Source of the DNA: Arachis hypogaea
Taxonomy: Eukaryota; Streptophyta; Magnoliopsida; Fabales; Fabaceae
DNA: 64,000 bases
Reading direction: 5' to 3'
Assembly: GCF_003086295.3 (NCBI RefSeq)
Contig: NC_092045.1
Coordinates: forward strand, 23,564,890 to 23,628,889
In this document: in pieces, positions 1 to 11,100 of the stretch
Layout: each line of letters opens with the position of its first letter
How positions within the stretch are numbered: position 1 is the stretch's first letter
Translations under genes and position numbers: made by a program
Notes under the pieces: model-generated
Told to the model about the DNA's origin: nothing
The model's database searches: none
The model's input: only the letters and a program-made list of their open reading frames with translations

Positions 1-1442
1 ATTCTTTCTCTGTTTTTACTCGTTTTTCAATCTTTTTAGCAACTAATTTTTACCAAAATTCATAATACATTCTCAGCCACTAAAACCCCATCTTTTCCAC
101 ATGATTTTAACACAAATTGAACCACAATTTAAGCTCTAGGGTTTGTTTTTCCATCAGCCCTCAAGAACAACATTCATAGCTTGAATATCATCAAATTTCA
201 TCAAAAATTCAACAAACTTTCACCAAGAATAACTCATATAAGCAATCAATTTCAAGCATAACCAAACCATATCATAATCACACATCTCAAACACAATCAA
301 TCAAGATTAAATTCATCACACCCTACCTTGATTTGCTGCTCCAAATCCGGTTATGTCCTTAGGTGGTCCTTAAGCACTTTTTCCTCCTAAATCACATCAA
401 GAACAATTTTAAATCCACAAACCCTCAACTAACCAAATCTCTCTCAGCATGTTAGGAAGGGATATCTCACCTTAGAATTTCTGGAAATTAATGTTTCTTG
501 GCCCTCAAATCAAGTTAAGCATGATTCCTAAGGAAAAACATCAAGAAAACACATGTTTTGCATGGTTCTCCTAGAAAACCGAATTGAAAGGGGAAAGGAA
601 CAGCCATCTCACCTTATTTCCATCCTTGATAAGTTACAAGGTTATGTAGAGGAAGAAGAGAGGATCATTTTGGTGAAATTGAAATTTTGATTTGAGTTTT
701 TGTTTAGAAGAAATCAAGCTTTAAAGATTAAGTGTTCATGAAAGTTTCTCTCTTTTCTCTCTTGTTATTTTCGGCCAAAATGAAGAAATGAGACAGCCTT
801 AGAGTTTCTTGGGGGTGTAAGGTGAGTTGTAGTTGGCTTGGAGGTGGATTAAAATAATATTAAAATATCTCAGGTGTATAACTACTAAAACTAGATGTAT
901 CGGAACACTTATAAAAACATCTCTAAAAATTCTTTTCTAAGCTACTAGCATAAAAGACACTAGTAACATATTTAATATGAGAATAGATCATGTATGATGA
1001 GGCCTTAGCATTGCTAAAGTCATCAGAGAGTGCTGGTGCTAAGCTGTACCAGTAAACTGTGAACCCGGTTAAACCGATTTTCTATTTTTAACTAAAACTG
1101 ACCAGGTAACCTTATAATACCATTCAAGCATCTTCTAATACTAATGTAATGAAAATATTATACTATTATCTCTCTTCTCTCATGAATCTAGTTTGGTTCA
1201 TCAAACTGAGCCTATTTACGAAAACTAGAATCAAAACTCCTAACCGATACGATTCAAAAACTAGGTTCTTCATCACTGCGTTATCGAGCTTGCCTCAAAA
1301 AGGTTCTAGCTTAAATATGACATAATAACAATGAGGATTGAGACACTTTATGATATATAAGAGGTGTTCCCTTTACTGATCTTCCGGAGAAATTCGTGCC
1401 TTCAGAAAAGATTTCACGTACACGAAAATCGGGGTTGTTACA
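1..1442 (-). mobile_element. Element A, 3' LTR (partial, runs off the window)
   Basis: On the minus strand this begins TGTAACAACCCCG at 1442 and runs leftward off the window. Positions 1-310 match 4499-4807 and positions 309-1306 match 63007-64000, so it is the partner of the split LTR of element A. A purine-rich tract lies directly upstream (1443-1454). No ORF in it looks real. Family by LTR style and primer site: Ty3/gypsy, Tekay/Del-like (inference). Confidence 0.85.
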
Positions 1443-1454
1443 TTCTACCCTCCT
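1443..1454 (-). other. Polypurine tract of element A
   Basis: On the minus strand AGGAGGGTAGAA immediately precedes the 3' LTR start TGTAAC. It is the expected plus-strand primer and matches the corresponding tracts of B (20987-20998) and C (39047-39058). Confidence 0.85.
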
Positions 1455-1877
1455 AAAAGAAAATTTTGCCCTCAAAATTTCAGCCACGTGCAAGAATCCA
1501 TCTTCAAGCAGTCTATTTTCTTCAAGCAATCCTGACGAAGAGGTAGGTCCGTTCCTTACAGCATCCAAATCTAACATAGTCATTACCATGTATATCATAA
1601 CAGCTATTAGGATAGCTGGTCTCACATCGATTCGTCATTCGGATCTCGATTAAACCATGCCTATTCACAGTCATTGAGGTCTTATCCACACCAAACAATC
1701 AACATTAAGGTGATCAATCTTAATATCTCAAGTTAAGTACGAACATTCCCAAAATGAGCACTCAGAGACATTCATGCCAAATGTATCTTAAAGATACCCT
1801 AACAGCATGAGACACACAAGTAGAGTATGCAATGAAGCATAGTCACTCCACTCCCCAGGCTCTACCAGGAACGAATT

Positions 1878-1889
1878 GCTCTGATACCA
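1878..1889 (-). other. Primer-binding site of element A (initiator Met tRNA)
   Basis: On the minus strand TGGTATCAGAGC follows the 5' LTR end by three bases. This is the usual primer site of Tekay/Del-type and many other plant LTR elements, complementary to the 3' end of initiator methionine tRNA. Confidence 0.88.
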
Positions 1890-3131
1890 AATTGTAACGA
1901 CCCAATTTCTGGTACGTCATGATCATACTAGAAACTGAGCGCTACCAACTTGTCTACCTAATTATTATCTATTATTTATTATATGAGCCTGATTCATTGT
2001 TAAAAGCGTAGTACTTTTTTTAAAAAATGTTTGGATTAACAAACAGTATCAATCATAATCAATTCACAACTGATAATATATAAAACAGTTATAAACAACC
2101 ACACATAAATACATCATAAGCAGTTGACAATATTCGGTGATCCAGCCTTTATTAGAGTATAAACTTTTAGTTAGAACACCCCTAGACATAGCTAGATAAT
2201 AACTATATATATATATACAACATCCCAGGTCCTGACCTGTTCAAAAAGTCCATAAGCTGGCGCCCAGGCTAGCCTAGATTCTATACTCACCTAGTCCCTC
2301 TAAACTACTAAAGCGAGGGAAAGTACGTTCTAGGTCTTCAAAACTCAACTCATGTGGAACGTCATCAAAAGGTGGAAGGTCGTCTACTACTCCTCTGCAC
2401 GATCATATGTCATCAAAGAGCGTCGCTCAAGTACTTCATCGAGTGACCACATAACAGCAACATCGTACGGAGGACTTAGGCTAAAGTTTGCAGATAAGCA
2501 CGGTGCAGAAGTTGGCTGGCCTCACAGTATATACATACAAACAGAGAACGAGATTCACCCTAGACTCAGAAGACTACCTATAGCGGAATCTTTTTTGGGA
2601 ACGATCGTCAGCGAACTACGGAAGGGTACTCATGCTTCCATCTGAAGGGGGAAGGAAGAGAGAAGGGTAAGAACTGGGAGTTCTTAGTAGGGTCGGGGTT
2701 ATTAGTTAATTTCATTAATTCTATGTTGTTTGGTAGACGAATAACAGAATATAGAGAAGCAGTAAACAGAAGATAAATAAATAGAGAAGATAGAGAAAAC
2801 AGATAGCAAAACACAAACAGAAGAATACAAGAAAATAACACAAACACAAACATAGAGAATAGAATACAAATAAAGAAAGCATACATTCATGCAATAATTA
2901 TAATAGAGAAAATGCACAACCAAGTATAATGCATGTCTGTCCTATGCAGGCCATGAGCTCACGTGTCAGTTTACACCCTGCAGCCCGACATTACCTAGGA
3001 ACAAGTCCTAGATATGGTTTCCCTTTGTGTTCTTAGTGCATACGTGTCGGTGGTAAGAATACCACTCCTTCGTGACTACCGGCAGTCGGCGCAAAGCTCG
3101 ACCCCTTAATATACGCACAAGGGGAAACAGT

Positions 3132-3395
3132 GATCTTCAGTTCATGGGCATCCCCGAGATCAATTCACAAACAAAATAATGATCATCAGTTCGTGGGTTT
3201 CCCCGAGATCAACATATAACAACAAACACGATCCTCAATTCGTGGGCTATACCCGAGATCAATACTCAACAATACAGTAATCTTCAGTTCGTGGGTTATA
3301 CCCGAGATCAACATACAAAGAAAACAACGATCTTCAATTCGTGGGTTATACCCGAGATCAACATACAACAGTTCGTAGGTTATTCCCCTAATTAA
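3132..3395. repeat. Tandem repeat of about 49 bp in the LTR of A
   Basis: Five units start at 3132, 3181, 3230, 3279 and 3329. Each contains GATCTTCAGTTCGTGGG, then ACCCGAGATCAA, with a variable AT-rich tail. A sixth, degenerate half unit follows. The GATC..GATC ends let each unit fold back on itself. The paired LTR is cut off by the window edge, so copy number cannot be compared. Confidence 0.85.
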
Positions 3396-3428
3396 TGATT
3401 ATCAGTTTGTGGGTAATTCCCGACGTTA

Positions 3429-3606
3429 CCCAGCAACCTCTGTCTGGATAAGGCTTTCCTGTTGGCAATATCCACTGCAAGCAACCTTTGTCTTGCAGGG
3501 CGAAACTTATTAGCCGATATACGCCCAACACACTCACTGTAAGCAACCTTTGTCTTACAGGAGCACACTGATCTTGATACCTCTGTAAGCAACCTCTGTC
3601 TTACAG
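3429..3606. repeat. Four short hairpin repeats in the LTR of A
   Basis: Copies of AGCAACCTYTGTCT, each flanked by a perfect inverted pair: CCAG..CTGG (3429-3448), CTGCAAG..CTTGCAG (3475-3498), CTGTAAG..CTTACAG (3537-3560) and CTGTAAG..CTTACAG (3583-3606). The stem changes between copies but pairing is kept. Confidence 0.8.
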
Positions 3607-4803
3607 CAAAGCATTATAGCAAGGTATCCTAGGAAAGCATTCTCAGTGGACATACTACCATCCATCTGACTACCACAATGTAGCAGATGAACATATAGAT
3701 ATCTCGGGGGTTGCCTTAACGCAACAAATGACCTTTCAACAGGCCCTTTACTTGTTCTCTATTCTCTATATCATATTACTATTTTCTCCTTATATCTCTT
3801 TACTCTGTTCTATGTGTTTCTTTTCTTAACAAATGTATTTAAAGTCTATGTAAATTTCGGTATGAATAGTTAGTCTATCCCAAGTATAGGTTCATTAAGT
3901 CTATACTGAAACATTTTAACTTTTCATATTATACCTAACCCTAGTCACAATTCAAGGACTAACTAGATTGCCCTAGTTCGTTCACTAATATCTGTTTATT
4001 TTTCTGTTATTAAAACTTTACAAATTTTTCTTTGGTTCTTATCTTTTCTTTAACTTTTTATCTTTCCTTTATCTTTGCCTCACTAACATGTTATTACCAC
4101 TCCCTAAGCATTTTATGAAGGTAATTATGAGATTCTACGCTTAAAGTTGTCTTTCTAAACCTTTTACAAAAACTGCCTTTTCCGTATTATTTTATTATTT
4201 TTATTAAAATATTATTTTTAATTAAATATTATTATTTAATATTTTATTATTATTTATTATTTTATCATTAATTTTCGAAAAATTAACTTACCTTTTACTT
4301 TAAACCTTTAAAATTCACTTTTTACCACCCGTAACTTTTAATATTTCTAATTTAACCACCCTAACTTTCAGAAATTACAAAATAACCCCCCAAACACCAA
4401 ATTAATTACTTCCTTGCCCTTTTATAAATCAAAAAGGTGTTCTTCATTGTTCTTCACCACACTCAAAGTGTTCTTCATGTTCTTCATAAATTGTTCAGAT
4501 TCTTTCTCTGTTTTTACCCGTTTTTCAATCTTTCAGCAACCGATTTTTACCGAAATTCATAATAAATTTCCAGCCACTAAAACCCCATCTTTTCCACATG
4601 ACTTTAACACAAATTGAACCCCAATTTAAGCTCTAGGGTTCGTTTTTCCAGCAGCCCTCAAGAACAACATTCATAGCTTGAATATCATCAAACTTCATCA
4701 AAAATTCAACAAACTTTCACCAAGAATAACTCATATAAGAAATCAATTTCAAGCATAACCAACCATATCATAATCACACATCTCAAACACAATCAATCAA
4801 TAT

Positions 4804-4807
4804 TAAA
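4804..4807. other. Deletion junction with TAAA microhomology
   Basis: Left of here is LTR of A; right of here is the 3'-ORF sequence of a FIDEL-type interior (compare 14827-14830). Both parents carry TAAA at this point. No LTR end or target duplication is present, so this is a deletion or end-joining scar, not an insertion edge. Confidence 0.8.
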
Positions 4808-5152
4808 GAGGCTGGGGTGAAGATGGGAGTAGATGAGTTCATACCCATTGAACACCCAATCACCAAGAAGTCAATGGAAGGACAAATGCAAGACAACTCT
4901 ATCAAGAGGAGGGCGCAGGAATTCCTCCCTGAATTCCCAAGAATTGACTACTGGACCAGCCTAGAAGCATCTATCACCAAGTTGCAAGAGACTATGGAGC
5001 AACTGAAGGAAGAACAGCAGAATCAGAACTGCATGCTCTGCAAATTGCTGAAGGAACAAGAGAAGCAGGGGCGTGAACTCCAAGAGTTGAAACGCCAAAA
5101 GCTCTCCTCTCAAGTTGAGGGAGCATCCACTTCTCAAAATCAAGGTTGTTGA
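4808..5152 (+). pseudogene. 3' fragment of the FIDEL-type 3' ORF
   Basis: About 114 codons equal to the C-terminal end of the 3' ORF at 14831-15175, including the coiled-coil-like stretch rich in E, Q, K and L and the ending SQVEGASTSQNQGC. The first two thirds of the ORF are missing at the 4804-4807 junction. It is certainly a fragment; an in-frame ATG at 4817 is fortuitous. Confidence 0.88.
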
Positions 5153-6115
5153 GTCCTAACTCTGTGAAAACCTCTATCATTAGGAGCCTACTTTTTGCGT
5201 TTTTTTTCTTTTATTTTGTTTTCTATTTTTATTTTTATTTTTTAGTCTCATCTTATATCTATCTTTAAGTCTTGTTCTTAATTCATAATTAATAAAATTG
5301 AAGTTTTATGCCTTAAAGCTATGAATGTCCTATGAATCCATCACCTCTCTTAAATGAAAAATGCTTTAATCACAAAAGAACAAGAAGTACAGGATTTCGA
5401 AATTTATCCTTGAAACTAGTTGAATTAGTTTGATGTGGTGACAATAATTTTTGTTTTCTGAATGAATGCTTGAACAGTGCATATGTCTCTTGAATTTGTT
5501 GTTTTGAGAATGTTAGAAATTGTTGGCTCTTGAAAGAATGAGGAAAAAGAGAACTGTTATTGAGGATCTGAAAAATCATCTAATTGATTCTTGAAGCAAA
5601 AAAAAGCAGTGGATACAAAAAAAAATCGAAAAAAAAAAGAAAGAAAGAGAAAGAAAAAGCAAGAAATAAAGTTGTGACCCAAGGCAAAAAGAGTGTGCTT
5701 AAGAACCCTGGACACCTCTAATTGGGGACTCTAGCAAAGCTGGGTCACAATCTGAAAAGGTTCACCCAATTATGTGTCTGTGGCATGTATGTATCCGGTG
5801 GTAATACTGGAAAACAAAGTGCTTTGGGCCACAGCCAAGACTCAAACACTAGCTATATTCAAGAATCATTATACTTAACTAGGAGAATCAATAACACTAT
5901 CTGAGTTCTGAGTTCTTATAGATGCCAATCATTCTGAACTTCAAGGGATAGAGTGAGATGCCAAAACTGTTCGGAGGCAAAAAGCTACTAGTCCCGCTCA
6001 TCTAATTGGAGCTTTGTTTCCTTGATATTTTGGAGTCTATAGTATATTCTCTTCTTTTTATCCTATTTTGATTTTCAGTTGCTTGGGGACAAGCAACAAT
6101 TTAAGTTTGGTGTTG
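4808..6115 (+). mobile_element. Truncated interior of a tandem FIDEL-type unit
   Basis: Nearly identical to 14831-16139 of FIDEL-1 and ends directly at the LTR beginning at 6116. The result is partial interior-LTR-interior-LTR, the product expected from unequal LTR recombination followed by loss of the left end. It holds the tail of the 3' ORF (to 5152), a 3' untranslated tail with purine runs near 5600-5665, and the hairpin plus AAGTTTGGTGT plus-strand primer region (6079-6113). Confidence 0.85.
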
Positions 6116-7625
6116 TGATGAGCGGATAATTTATACGCTTTTTGGCATTGTTTTTAGTATGATCTAGTTAGTTTTTAGTGTATTTTTATTAGTTTTTAGT
6201 TAAAATTCACTTTTCTGGACTTTACTATGAGTTTGTGTGTTTTTCTGTGATTTCAGGTATTTTCTGGCTGAAATTGAGGGTTCTGAGCAAAAATCTGATT
6301 CAGGGACTGAAAAGGACTGCAGATGCTGTTGGATTCTGACCTCCCTGCACTCGAAGTGGATTTTCTGGAGCTACAGAAGCCCAATTGGCGCGCTCTCAAC
6401 GGCGTTGGAAAGTAGACATCCTGGGCTTTCCTGAAATATATGATAGTCCATACTTTGCCCGAGATTTGATGGCCCAAACCGGCGTGGCAAAACAGCCTCA
6501 GAAATTCCAGCGTTTAACGCCGGAACTGGCATAAAACTTGGAGTTAAAGGCCCAAACTGGCATAAAAGCTGGCGTTTAACTCCAGAAAAGGTCTCTACAC
6601 GAAAATGTTTCAATGCTCAGCCCAAGCACACACCAAGTGGACCCAGAAGTGGATTTTTACGTCATTTACTCATTTCTGTACACCCTAGGTTACTAGTTTA
6701 CTATTAATAGGATATTTTGACATTGTATCAGTATCTCAAGACACTTTACACGTTTCTTTGTGTACTTTCCACAGCATGAGTCTCTAAACCCCATGGTTGG
6801 GGGTGAGGAGCTCTGCTGTGTCTTGATGGATTAATGCCATTACTACTGTTTCTCACTCAATCATGCTTGCTTCCATTCTAAGATAATACTTGTTCTTAAC
6901 CCGGATGAATGTGATGACCCGTGACAATCATCATCATTCTCAACTATGAACGCGTGCCTGACAACCACCTCCGTTCCACCTTAGATTAAGTAGTTATCTC
7001 TTGGATTCTTTAATCGGAATCTTCGTGGTATAAGCTAGAACTGATGGCGGCATTCAAGAGAATCCGGAAGGTCTAAACCTTGTCTGTGGTATTCTGAGTA
7101 GGATTCAATGATTGAATGACTGTGACGAGCTTCAAACTCCTGAAGGCGGGGCGTTAGTGACAGACGCAAAAGAATCACTGGATTCTATTCCGGCCTGATC
7201 GAGAACCGACAGATGATTAGCCATGCTGTGACAGAGCATAGGAACATTTTCACTGAGAGGATGGGAGGTAGCCATTGACAACGGTGAAACCCTACATACA
7301 GCTTGCCATGGAAGGAGCCTTGCGTGCTTGAAGAAGAAGACAGTAGGAAAGCAGAGATTCAGAAGATGGAGCATCTCCAAAACCTCAACCTATTCTCCAT
7401 TACTGCAAAGCAAGTAATCAGTTCATGTTCTTTTGCTTTTCATAATCAATCCTGATAATTTCTGATATCCTGACTAAGATTTACAAGATAACCATAGCTT
7501 TCTTCAAGCCGACAATCTCCGTGGGATCGACCCTTGCTCACGCAAGGTATTACTTGGACGACCCAGTGCACTTGCTGGTTAGTTGTGCGGAGTTGCAAAA
7601 AGTGTGATTGCAATTTCGTGCACCA
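6116..7625 (+). mobile_element. FIDEL-1 left LTR
   Basis: 1510 bp from TGATGAGCGG to GTGCACCA. Against the right LTR it lacks an 11-bp repeat near its start and differs by scattered substitutions. It carries GGCGTTTAACGCC-type palindromes at 6479-6592 and a weak TATA-like CTATTAATAG at 6701-6710. It ends directly before the primer-binding region. Confidence 0.9.
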
Positions 7626-7631
7626 AGTTTT

Positions 7632-7649
7632 TGGCGCCGTTGTCGGGGA
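7632..7649 (+). other. Primer-binding site of FIDEL-1 (tRNA-Asp)
   Basis: TGGCGCCGTTGTCGGGGA starts six bases after the LTR end. It differs at one base from TGGCGCCGTTGCCGGGGA, the complement of the 3' end of plant tRNA-Asp as I know it, which is the primer used by Athila-type elements. Confidence 0.85.
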
Positions 7650-8190
7650 TTGTTGAGTTTGGACAACTGACGGCTTATCTTGTTGCTTAGATTAGGACTG
7701 TTTTGTTTTTGTTGGTTTAGAGTCTTTTAGTTGAGTCTAGTTTCATATTTTAAGTTTGGTGTCAATTGCATGCTTTTGCTTTTCTTTTAGTTTTTCGATT
7801 TTGCATATCCTTAGTCTCTTTTTGATCTTTAAAAATTCTAAGTTTGGTGTCCCCTTTGTGTTTTTCCCTTACAAATTTTCAAAAATTAGTGTTTGATTTT
7901 CTAAAAATTTTAAGTTTGGTGTCATTTTGTTGTTTTTCTCTTTCCTCATTTCAAAAATCAAATCTTTTTCATAAAAATTTTTCAATCATATCTTTTTAAT
8001 TGCTCTTTTCAAAATCTTTTTAATTAACTAATTGATTCAGTTCTCAATTTGCTTTGATCTTATTTTCTTTTTAATTTTCGAATTTTTATCTTAATTTCCT
8101 TTTATTTTATTTTATTTTTTTCGTTTAATTCAAAAAAAAAAACAAAATATTTTATCTATTTGCAATCCATATCATTTCCCTTTATCCATT
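7650..8190 (+). promoter_or_regulatory. FIDEL-1 leader between primer site and Gag
   Basis: 541 bp of T-rich, non-coding DNA. It contains three exact copies of AAGTTTGGTGT (7752-7762, 7840-7850, 7912-7922). No ORF of note. The Gag ATG at 8191 follows directly. Confidence 0.7.
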
Positions 8191-11100
8191 ATGGACCTAA
8201 GTGGAATTGATCAGTCCAGAAGGACTCTGGGGTCATATGCTAACCCCATTACAGCTGCATATGGGAGTAGCATCTGTACACCTCCCATCAAAGCAAGCAG
8301 CTTTGAGTTAAATCCTCAACTCATTATCATAGTGCAGCAAAATTGCCAGTATTCCGGTCTTGCACAGGAAGAGCCTACTGAGTTTTTGGCACAGTTCTTA
8401 CAGATTGCTGACACAGTATATGATAAAGAGGTGGATCAGGATGTCTACAGACTATTACTGTTTCCATTTGCTGTAAAAGATCAAGCTAAAAGGTGGTTGA
8501 ATAACCAACCTACAGCAAGCATAAAGACATGGAAACAGTTATCAGACAAATTCCTGAATCACTTTTACCCTCCAAAGAGGATGACACAGCTAAGGCTGGA
8601 CATCCAAGGCTTTAAACAAGAGGATAATGAATCCCTTTATAATGCCTGGGAGAGGTATAGAGGTATGCTAAGAAAATGCCCCTCTGAAATGTTTTCAGAG
8701 TGGGTACAGTTAGACATCTTCTACTATGGGCTCACAGAAAAAGCTCAGATGTCTTTAGACCACTCAGCTGGTGGATCTATCCACATGAGGAAGACAATTG
8801 AAGAGGCTCAAGAGCTTATAGACACTGTTGCTAGAAATCAATATTTGTACTCTAGCAATGAGCTCTCTCCAAAAGAGGAAGTCATGACAGTAGTCACTGA
8901 CCCTAATCCTCAAGAACAGATGATTGAGCTTAATCAACAATTGCTCCGGATGACAGAACAGTTAGCAGAATTTAAAGAGATGCTCTATGAAACTAAAGTT
9001 GCTAACAAGAACATAGAACTGCAGTTGAATCAAGCAAAACAGCAAATATCTAAACAGATAACAGAGGAATGTCAAGCAGTTCAACTGAGGAGTGGGAAGA
9101 CACTGAATAACACTGCTCAAAGTGGCAAAAAGCCAAACAATGAACGATTGACAGGGGATAACCAAACCACTATTCAAAATCCCTCTGAGGACAGTAAGAG
9201 CCCAGAGAGGAATGTTATTGGCGTTCAAACGCCAGAGAGGGAAGGAAAGCTGGCGTTAAACGCCCATTCCTTGCCCAGTTCTGGCGTTCAAACGCCAGAA
9301 AAGGGGGAAAAGTTGGCGTTAAACGCCCATTTTCCACCCAATCCTGGCGTTCAGACGCCAAGGGAGGATCAGACACCTGAGAGTGCTGACAGTGATCCCT
9401 CTAAAAAGGCTTCTTCAACCACTTCCGTAAGGAATAAACCTGCAGCATCTAAGGTTGAAGAATATAAAGCCAAGATGCCTTATCCTCAAAAACTCCGCCA
9501 AGCGGAACAGGATAAGCAATTTGCCCGCTTTGCAGACTATCTAAGGACTCTTGAAATAAAGATTCCGTTTGCAGAGGCACTTGAGCAAATACCTTCTTAT
9601 GCTAAGTTCATGAAAGAAATCTTAAGTCATAAGAAGGATTGGAGAGAAACTGAAAAAGTGTTTCTCACTGAAGAATGCAGTGCAGTCATTCTAAAAAGCC
9701 TACCAGAAAAGCTTCAAGATCCAGGAAGCTTTATGATACCATGCACATTAGAAGGTGCTTGCACCAAGACAGCCTTATGTGATCTTGGAGCAAGCATCAA
9801 TCTAATACCTGCATCCACTATCAGAAAGCTTGGGTTGACTGGAGAAGTCAAACCAACCCGGATATGCCTCCAACTTGCTGATGGCTCCATTAAATATCCA
9901 TCAGGCATAATAGAGGATATGATTGTCAAGGTTGGGCCATTCGCCTTTCCAACTGACTTTGTGGTGCTGGAAATGGAGGAGCACAAGAGTGCAACTCTCA
10001 TTCTAGGAAGACCTTTCCTAGCAACTGGACGAACTCTCATTGATGTACAGAGAGGGGAAGTAACCCTGAGAGTCAATGAGGATGAGTTCAAGTTGAATGC
10101 TGTAAAAGCTATGCAGCATCCAGACACACCAAATGACTGCATGGGCGCTGACATTATTGACTCTCTGGTAGAAGAGATTAATATGACTGAAAGCCTAGAA
10201 TCAGAGCTTGAGGACATCTTCAAAGATGCTCAACCTGATCAAGAAGAATCAGTGGAAACAAAGGAATTTTCGAAAATTCCTCAGGAGGAGGATAAGCCTC
10301 CCAAATCTGAACTCAAACCACTACCACCATCCCTGAAGTATGCATTTCTGGGAGAGGGTGACACTTTTCCAGTGATTATAAGCTCTGCTTTAAATGCACA
10401 GGAAGAGGAAGCACTGATTCAAGTGCTAAGGACACACAAGACAGCTCTTGGGTGGTCCATAAGTGATCTCAAGGGCATTAGCCCAGCTAGATGCATGCAC
10501 AAGATCCTATTGGAGGATAATGCCAAGCCAGTGGTCCAACCACAGAGGAGGCTAAATCCAGCCATGAAGGAGGTGGTGCAGAAAGAGGTCACTAAATTAC
10601 TAGAGGCTGGGATTATTTATCCTATTTCTGATAGCCCCTGGGTGAGCCCTGTCCAAGTTGTCCCCAAAAAGGGAGGCATGACAGTGGTTCATAATGAAAA
10701 AAATGAACTGGTTCCTACAAGAACAGTCACAGGGTGGCGCATGTGTATTGACTACAAAAGGCTCAATACAGCCACCAGAAAGGATCATTTTCCTTTACCA
10801 TTCATAGACCAAATGCTAGAAAGACTAGCTGGTCATGATTACTACTGCTTTTTGGATGGCTATTCAGGATACAACCAAATTGCAGTAGATCCTCAGGACC
10901 AAGAGAAAACAGCATTTACTTGCCCTTCTGGCATGTTTGCCTACAGAAGGATGCCTTTTGGTCTGTGTAATGCTCCTGCAACCTTTCAGAGATGCATGTT
11001 ATCCATCTTCTCTGATATGGTGGAGAAATTCCTGGAAGTCTTCATGGATGACTTCTCAGTATATGGAGACTCATTCAGCTCCTGTCTTAACCACCTAGCA

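Larger units (their letters stand above)
1443..1892 (-). mobile_element. Element A, 450-bp non-coding interior
   Basis: This is all that lies between the two LTRs of A. On the minus strand it starts with an initiator-Met primer site and then a leader homologous to the leaders of B (59253-59469) and C (42829-43044). It ends with a segment like the 3' ends of B and C interiors (AAATTTTGAGGGCAAAATT) and a polypurine tract. Gag and pol are absent. The open frames across it are not gag or pol and I assign them no function. It is either a deleted Tekay-type element or a minimal non-autonomous derivative. Confidence 0.8.
1893..4807 (-). mobile_element. Element A, 5' LTR, left part (interrupted)
   Basis: Starts TGTAACGACCC on the plus strand. 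It runs to 4807, where it is cut by the nested elements, and resumes at 63007. The full LTR would be about 4.04 kb. It holds two tandem-repeat blocks (3132-3395 and 3429-3606) and an AT-rich stretch (about 4185-4275). Several ORFs of 60-110 codons occur, but none resembles a known protein and none is expected in an LTR. Confidence 0.85.

Noticed and set aside
2352..2923. ORFs of 73-97 codons in the LTR of A
   Set aside because: No recognisable domain, no promoter or codon bias, and the region is LTR. The minus-strand products are I/F/L/C-rich, as expected from A/T-rich DNA.
5640..5670. Purine runs as polypurine tracts (also 15650, 31380-31465, 52620-52660)
   Set aside because: They lie 450-650 bp before the LTR. 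The priming site should abut the LTR, where AAGTTTGGTGTTG is found instead.
7132..7380. ORFs of 65-160 codons in the minus strand of FIDEL LTRs (also 17167, 24491, 33028, 41704, 45420, 54214)
   Set aside because: They recur only because the LTR recurs. Frames differ in length between copies, and there is no known domain.
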